Source: JBQTJN01 sp052387095 | GTDB lineage: Bacteria; Pseudomonadota; Alphaproteobacteria; Micavibrionales; Micavibrionaceae | Length of the DNA: 26,351 nucleotides | Direction: 5' to 3' | Assembly (NCBI GenBank): GCA_052387095.1 | Contig: JBQTJN010000059.1 | Span: 1-26,351 of the forward strand | In this document: one piece after another, positions 22,013 through 26,351 of the stretch | How the letters are laid out: each line of letters starts with the position of its first letter | Position numbering within the stretch: position 1 is the first letter of the stretch | Notes under the pieces: generated by a model | Database searches by the model: none | Seen by the model: the letters and a program-made list of their open reading frames with translations, nothing else | What the model was told of the DNA's origin: nothing | Translations under genes and position numbers: made by a program

Positions 22013-22645
22013 ATGAACCCTCACCTCCGCCAACGCCTTCTCCGCATGCTCATTCTGTCCACGTTCGCGCTCCTCGTCGGAGCCGGCATTGGTTACGTCC
22101 AGGTGCATTCGCAAACCGCAACGGTGATTCAAAAAGAACCGCAGGCGGGTACATCTGTCGCCGGCGTCCAGGTCGGCGGGCCGTTTACCCTCATCGACCA
22201 GGACGGGAAAACCGTCACCGAAAAATCATATCCCGGCCAATATAAACTGGTTTTCTTCGGCTTCACCTATTGCCCCTTCATCTGCCCGACCGAACTTGGC
22301 AGAATGGCCAAAGTCATGGATATGCTCGGCGCGGACGCCGATAAGATCCAGCCCGTTTTCATCAGCACTGACCCCGGGCGCGATACGCCGCCGGTCATGA
22401 AGGAATACGTGACGAAATTCCATCCGAAACTGGTTGGCCTCACCGGCACCCCAACGCAGATCGAAGCGGCAAAACAGAATTACCGCGTTTTTGCCAAAAA
22501 AGTTGAGGGCGCGGCGGAAGGCGATTACAGTCTCGATCATTCCACCTTCACCTACCTGATGGGGCTTTCAGGTGAATTCCTCTCCGTCTACCGCAGCGAG
22601 GATACGGCGGATTACATCGCGCAGGATATCAGATCCAAATTTTAA
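22013..22645 (+). CDS. SCO1/SenC family copper chaperone, 210 aa
   Basis: Periplasmic, membrane-anchored thioredoxin-fold protein that helps load copper into the CuA site of cytochrome c oxidase. The copper ligands are present: CPFIC (Cys87, Cys91) and DYSLDHST (His176). Residues about 11-30 are a hydrophobic anchor (MLILSTFALLVGAGIGYV). GPFTLIDQDGKTVTEKSYPGQ and VFISTDPGRDTP are standard family blocks. Its length is typical. The ATG at 22013 has no clear Shine-Dalgarno and lies 10 bases after the acetyltransferase stop. No oxidase genes are adjacent. A composite palindromic element begins 2 bases after the stop. Confidence 0.95.
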   Translation: MNPHLRQRLLRMLILSTFALLVGAGIGYVQVHSQTATVIQKEPQAGTSVAGVQVGGPFTLIDQDGKTVTEKSYPGQYKLVFFGFTYCPFICPTELGRMAKVMDMLGADADKIQPVFISTDPGRDTPPVMKEYVTKFHPKLVGLTGTPTQIEAAKQNYRVFAKKVEGAAEGDYSLDHSTFTYLMGLSGEFLSVYRSEDTADYIAQDIRSKF

Positions 22646-22646
22646 C

Positions 22647-22805
22647 CGTCATTGCGAGGAGGGCGAAGCCCGACGCGGCAATCCAGAGTTATTAGAGCGG
22701 CCCCTAGATTGCTTCGCTCATTGCAAAACAAACCGCAGGTTTGTTTGCTTTTTAAAAAGAGCGAACAACGCCTTTGGCGTTGGTTCGCGGCGCTCGCAAT
22801 GACGG
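22647..22805. repeat. composite interspersed palindromic element (about 159 bp)
   Basis: The outer arms CGTCATTGCGAG (22647-22658) and CTCGCAATGACG (22794-22805) are perfect 12-base inverted repeats. This 'CGTCATTGCGAG' type is known from many bacterial genomes. Inside are the usual GCAATCC... and ...GATTGCTTCGCTCATTGC halves. The right half holds two more hairpins that look inserted: AAACAAACC-GCA-GGTTTGTTT and AACGCC-TTT-GGCGTT. It fills the gap between the convergent SCO1 and SCP2 genes and could also end transcription. Confidence 0.75.
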
Positions 22806-22807
22806 GA

Positions 22808-23110
22808 TTAATCTTCCAGAATTCCGTTTAATTTCATAGCAAGGCCCATCGAGCCTTTGACCTTTAGCTTGCCCATCATAAAGGCGACATTGGGGTTCTG
22901 GCTGCCATCTAAAAACCCCGCGAACGTGGCCAGCGAACAGGCCAGCGTCACCTCGGCTTCCGCGTCGTCATGGCTGACAACCGGGGCGGTTCCTGTATTA
23001 TCGACAAAGATGATTCCGTCATCACCGAAATCAAATTTGACCCGGTTTTTGATATGACCCGCCGCAGCAAGACGGTCCCTGATTTTCGAAGCGGATTCTG
23101 CAAGATTCAT
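22808..23110 (-). CDS. SCP2 sterol-binding domain protein, 100 aa
   Basis: A single SCP2-like domain: a small alpha/beta fold with a hydrophobic tunnel for lipids or acyl chains. VKFDFGDDGIIFVDNTG and EAEVTLACSLATFAGFLDGSQNPNVAFMMGKLKVKGSMGLAMKLN are characteristic. The latter includes the MxGKLKVxGxxxxAMKL signature near the C-terminus. In bacteria such stand-alone domains often lie near fatty-acid or hopanoid genes; here an acyl-CoA dehydrogenase is 2.5 kb away, which may be chance. The length is normal. The ribosome site before the ATG at 23110 is weak. Confidence 0.93.
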   Translation of the reverse strand: MNLAESASKIRDRLAAAGHIKNRVKFDFGDDGIIFVDNTGTAPVVSHDDAEAEVTLACSLATFAGFLDGSQNPNVAFMMGKLKVKGSMGLAMKLNGILED

Positions 23111-23203
23111 AACTGTAGAGTATAGGGATTGTGCCTCTCAAAAACCAGTGCTAAAGTGAGGCAGGCTAAAGGATTTCGGCCCAAAACCAACGGAAATATC
23201 TTC

Positions 23204-24805
23204 ATGACACCGCGTACTCTTAAGTCCTCTCTCCTGACTCTTGTTCTCCTATGTGCTGCCACGCCTGTGATGGCTCAGGGCGCACCGCAATATAGTTTTA
23301 GCCCGGTCAAGACGTGGATCTCTGAGACCATGCAGACACCGGGCTCGCCTGCGCGTTTTTGCACCGTACGCAACGAATACAACAACGGCTTCGTCCTGCA
23401 GTTTGCAAGTTCGGCAAACGGTCTTGAGTTGCTGGCCGTGAATTTCCGCCAGGACGTGTTCGAAGCGGGCCGCTCCTATGATGTGACATTGACGCCGGCG
23501 AGCGGCAGCGCGGCGAATTTCAAGGCGCTGGCCGGCAAGGCGGACCAATTGAAAATTGCACTCGGCGGCCACCGCGATTTTTACAACGCTTTGAAAAAAG
23601 CACAGGCCTTCGATCTGAAAATCGAGGGCAATGTGTTCCGTTTTGAGCTCGGCGGCTTCACAGAGGCGACGCACAATCTGGACCAATGTGTAGGCGCTGC
23701 GCCGACACCTGTCGCTTCGCGCATGGAGCCGCCGAAACAAGCTTCCGCGCCGCCCGCCGCCACAGCCTCCACGGAGGAGCGCATGACAGCCCGCATGAGC
23801 GAAGATCCTTTTGCCAATCACGCTGCTTCTGTTAAGGCGCCGCCCGCACCTGAAAAAACCCTCACAGAGAAAAAAGTGAGAACCGAAACGCCGCCGTCGC
23901 CAATGGCAGCGTCAGCATCCTCGCCGGCGAAGTCATCTCCGGAAGATCTCGTGAAACCGCCCGTCGCACAAAAACCTGCTGAAGCCGCTAAATCCAGTGA
24001 GACTATAAAATGGAACGACACGCCGGAAACACCTACGGCACCCCCGCCTTCTGTCAAGCCGCCCGCGCCGGAAAAAATAATTGCAACACCCGCCCCGCAG
24101 CCTGTCTTGCCGCCTGTGAAGGAAGCCGCGCCGGTGGCCCCGCCGATTCCCCGCGCCCCGCCGGTCGTTGAGAATTACAAATCGCCGGAGATGAAAATCA
24201 CGCGCACCAGTGAAAAAATGGAAGCCGACTTCACCATGCTGGAAAGCGAATTCCAGCGCGGCGGCGAAGGCCCGGCGCCTACGGAAAAACCGGAACCGGT
24301 GGTGATACCCGAGCGCCTGATGCAGAAAGAAGCCTTTTACGAACGTCCGCCGGAAGTGCGGACAGAGCGCGTCGTGGAAGAAAAAGTCGTCTACCGTCCC
24401 GACCCGGAAATGTCGATGAAAATCTCCGAACTGGAACAGACGGTGCAAAGACTGAAAAGCGAAAACGACATGCTGGACCGCGACCTGAAAACCAATGTCC
24501 GCGCCAGCACCGATGAACGTGTTTCAATCTCGTCTGAAAACTGGGATCTCGAGCGCGCAACATTGCGCTACACCGAGGCCGAGCGCGAGATCAAGCGCCT
24601 GGGCCAGAAGATCCAGCAGGAGCGTGCCCAGTGCGATGTCGAGAAGAAAGATCTTGAGGGCATGCTGTTCGATCCGCGCGTGACGAACGAACAACAGATG
24701 GCGAAATTGGCCGATCTTGAAAATAAACTGGTCCAGGCCGACCAGGAACTCTCCGACCAGCGCATGCGCTATGAATCGCGGATTAAAGAGCTTGAGAAGC
24801 GCTGA
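23204..24805 (+). CDS. exported protein with N-terminal globular domain, Pro/Ala linker and C-terminal coiled coil, 533 aa
   Basis: I do not recognise the family. The ATG at 23204 begins a signal peptide (LLTLVLLCAATPVMA) cut after residue 24; the frame stays open upstream to a TTG at 23129, but that adds no signal. Residues about 25-165 form one domain with a Cys near each end (RFCTVRNEY and NLDQCVG), probably disulphide-linked. Residues about 165-390 are low complexity, dominated by Pro, Ala, Glu and Lys. Residues about 395-533 are coiled coil (for example MKISELEQTVQRLKSENDMLDRDL). The gene ends abruptly in KELEKR. The shape suits a periplasm-spanning or scaffold protein. GGAA lies about 8 bases before the start. 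Confidence 0.78.
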   Translation: MTPRTLKSSLLTLVLLCAATPVMAQGAPQYSFSPVKTWISETMQTPGSPARFCTVRNEYNNGFVLQFASSANGLELLAVNFRQDVFEAGRSYDVTLTPASGSAANFKALAGKADQLKIALGGHRDFYNALKKAQAFDLKIEGNVFRFELGGFTEATHNLDQCVGAAPTPVASRMEPPKQASAPPAATASTEERMTARMSEDPFANHAASVKAPPAPEKTLTEKKVRTETPPSPMAASASSPAKSSPEDLVKPPVAQKPAEAAKSSETIKWNDTPETPTAPPPSVKPPAPEKIIATPAPQPVLPPVKEAAPVAPPIPRAPPVVENYKSPEMKITRTSEKMEADFTMLESEFQRGGEGPAPTEKPEPVVIPERLMQKEAFYERPPEVRTERVVEEKVVYRPDPEMSMKISELEQTVQRLKSENDMLDRDLKTNVRASTDERVSISSENWDLERATLRYTEAEREIKRLGQKIQQERAQCDVEKKDLEGMLFDPRVTNEQQMAKLADLENKLVQADQELSDQRMRYESRIKELEKR

Positions 24806-24808
24806 TCT

Positions 24809-25501
24809 TTATTCAAAGTCTTTATCTTTAAACTCTCGCCAGGCTTTCGCTAATTCTTTTGGAATTGGTCCGCTGACAGTCGATTCATTACTGCCTGTAA
24901 TGATTGTTAATATATTACCATCGGCTCCAAAGATAGGAGCTCCTGAATTTCCCTTTTCTGCGATTAAATCAAATGCGATAGAAAGTCGTTTTCCTAAAAA
25001 CCTTTTTCCGTCGTAAGAACTTACTGCAATTTCAGGAAAAATCACATATCCAGCACCTGTCAGTTTATCGAATTTTCGATTTTGAATATATGATTTTCTT
25101 TTTCTCTCATTCTCGCCTCGTTTCCAAAGATAGGAGTAAAGAACAGGCATATTGATTTCCGCTTTAGGCGAAGTGTTAATGTTGCCGAAAGGAGCTTGCA
25201 TTGGCTTTTCTAATTGAAGAAAACAAATATCGGACGTTGCGCTGTAAAAATGATTTTTTATCTTAGAAATTTCTTTGCCATGCGGCCTGATAGCGATGGC
25301 ATCCTCAGGGTTCGAAAAATAAAAATTATGGGTTGCTGATAAAATTACATCCGGCGCAACTAGCGCCGCAAAGCCATAACCCCTGTCGGCTGTTTTAATT
25401 AACAAGGTTGTATTATGTGATAGAGATTCAATTTCGGAAGAAATGGGAGTAAAGGAATCCCTGCTCTTCGTAAAAAATGATCTAAAAAAATTGAAAGCCA
25501 T
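24809..25501 (-). CDS. trypsin-like serine protease, 230 aa
   Basis: Chymotrypsin-fold protease, probably active. The triad is visible as His58 in VILSATHNF, Asp91 in SDICFLQLEKP and Ser186 in KGNSGAPIF, with GNSG in place of GDSG as in HtrA. GFAALVAPD precedes the His as expected. There is no PDZ domain, and I see no signal peptide or membrane helix, so it may act in the cytosol. Base composition is clearly AT-rich (19 G+C of 60 at 25081-25140, against 33 of 60 at 10081-10140 in clpA), which suggests acquisition. AGGAGT sits 5 bases before the ATG. It is convergent with the coiled-coil gene, 3 bases apart. Stand-alone trypsin-like proteases of this kind also occur in defence clusters, but no partner is seen. 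Confidence 0.88.
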   Translation of the reverse strand: MAFNFFRSFFTKSRDSFTPISSEIESLSHNTTLLIKTADRGYGFAALVAPDVILSATHNFYFSNPEDAIAIRPHGKEISKIKNHFYSATSDICFLQLEKPMQAPFGNINTSPKAEINMPVLYSYLWKRGENERKRKSYIQNRKFDKLTGAGYVIFPEIAVSSYDGKRFLGKRLSIAFDLIAEKGNSGAPIFGADGNILTIITGSNESTVSGPIPKELAKAWREFKDKDFE

Positions 25502-25565
25502 AGTAACTCCTAAAAACGCAGTTAAGAGCTAACATAAAGAAAACTAGAATATTTTCAAAGAAAAT

Positions 25566-26351
25566 CTAAAACTCACTCTCGCCCATCGCCATCAAACTTT
25601 CACCACCGGCACTGACCATGCGGGCGCGACTGTCGGCTTCGGGCAGCATGCGGGCGAAGAAAAACCGCGCCGTTTTGAGTTTCGACTCGTAAAACACCTT
25701 ATCCCCGCCGCCATCGGCCAGCTTTTTCTGCGCAACTTTTACAATACGGCACCACATATAGGCTAGCGCCACCAGTGCGAACTGCCGCAGATAATCGGAA
25801 CTCGCCGCCCCCGCCTCGTTCGGGTCTTTCAGGCCTTTTTGCGCGATCAGCGCGGTGCTCTGCTGCAGTTTCGAGACGGCTTTGACCAGTGGAAAAATAA
25901 ATTCCTGCATTTTTTCGTCCCCCTGGTTGTCCTGAATGAATTGCTGGACCGGGTGGAAGAAGCGCCGCAGCAGGCGGCCGTAGCCCTGACCCATCTTACG
26001 CCCGACCAGATCAAGCGCCTGAATACCGTTCGTGCCTTCGTAAATTTCGGCAATGCGCGCATCCCGCACATATTGCTCGACGCCATGCTCGCGGATATAG
26101 CCATGTCCGCCATAGATCTGCACGGTCAAATTCGATACCACGCTGCCCATGTCTGTCAGATAGGCTTTTAAAATCGGCGTCAGCAGCGCGACAAGGTCAT
26201 CGGCCTTTTCCCGCTCATCCGTATCATGCGCCTTGCGCGACACGTCAAGAGTATAAGCAGCCCAGTAGGCGAGCGCCCGCGCGCCTTCGGTGAATGCCTT
26301 ACCGATCAGCAGCATCCGCCGCACATCGGGGTGCACGATGATGGGATCCGC
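25566..26351 (-). CDS. acyl-CoA dehydrogenase, C-terminal part (5' end outside window)
   Basis: Flavoprotein that oxidises acyl-CoA to trans-2-enoyl-CoA in fatty-acid breakdown. The frame is open to the right edge (reading ADPIIVHPDVRRML), so the GTG at 26336 is an internal Val, not a start. The key block VQIYGGHGYIREHGVEQYVRDARIAEIYEGTNGIQALDLVGRK carries the catalytic Glu of YEGT and the FAD-contact region. The remaining 150 residues are the extra C-terminal helical domain found in the large (about 590 residue) AcdA/FadE-like bacterial enzymes, with FFARMLPEADSRARMVSAG near the end. About 261 residues are present. It ends 64 bases downstream of the AT-rich protease gene. Confidence 0.95.
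   Translation of the reverse strand, partial: ADPIIVHPDVRRMLLIGKAFTEGARALAYWAAYTLDVSRKAHDTDEREKADDLVALLTPILKAYLTDMGSVVSNLTVQIYGGHGYIREHGVEQYVRDARIAEIYEGTNGIQALDLVGRKMGQGYGRLLRRFFHPVQQFIQDNQGDEKMQEFIFPLVKAVSKLQQSTALIAQKGLKDPNEAGAASSDYLRQFALVALAYMWCRIVKVAQKKLADGGGDKVFYESKLKTARFFFARMLPEADSRARMVSAGGESLMAMGESEF

Overview
The window looks like ordinary chromosome of an alphaproteobacterium. The mix of an NDUFA12-type complex I subunit, an MlaD protein, a DUF2155 protein, a phasin, a RidA protein, ClpS/ClpA and Aat fits that class, as do the tight gene packing and a G+C of roughly 55% in the housekeeping genes. No rRNA, tRNA, CRISPR array, integrase or transposase was seen. No gene-free stretch exceeds about 275 bases. 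The window cuts through two genes: pyruvate kinase at the left edge and an acyl-CoA dehydrogenase at the right edge.

Layout. 1-3705: end of pyk, a 72-residue orphan, a LapG-like periplasmic cysteine protease fused to a cytosolic c-di-GMP-binding-type MshEN motif pair, and divergent hldE (ADP-heptose synthesis for LPS). 3776-7105: two overlapping lipoprotein genes (the second FlgO-like), then on the minus strand a D,D-carboxypeptidase with a SPOR domain coupled by TGATG to a PilX/GspK-like pilin gene. 7373-11947: phasin with a strong terminator, clpS, a large inverted repeat, clpA, a second PilX/GspK-like paralogue, and a single-domain response regulator. 11959-14690: ridA, then NDUFA12-mlaD-DUF2155 in one direction facing aat. 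14782-17054: an unknown gene, an exported protein, a PhoH-family ATPase and an entericidin-like lipoprotein with terminator.

17056-18934 is visibly AT-richer and unusual. A near-consensus promoter starts transcription at the foot of a hairpin with a U-tract. A strong Shine-Dalgarno, a 9-codon leader, a 51-codon ORF and a 133-codon ORF follow, chained by ATGA and TAATG overlaps. Opposite it runs a possible lipoprotein with a Cys/His hydrolase-like core. 18942-21190: thiC and a tautomerase-family gene behind a TPP riboswitch. 21195-25501: two palindromic repeats of the interspersed kind, a GNAT acetyltransferase, a SCO1 protein, an SCP2 protein, an exported coiled-coil protein and an AT-rich trypsin-like protease. 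25566-26351: acyl-CoA dehydrogenase C-terminus.

How parts work together. ClpS, ClpA and Aat are three steps of one N-degron degradation route and lie within 7 kb. HldE, MlaD, the D,D-carboxypeptidase and several lipoproteins serve the cell envelope. The strongest candidate for something new is the MshEN-membrane-LapG fusion. It would let cytosolic c-di-GMP control a periplasmic adhesin protease in one polypeptide instead of through LapD. The hairpin/leader-peptide region at 17457-17737 is second.
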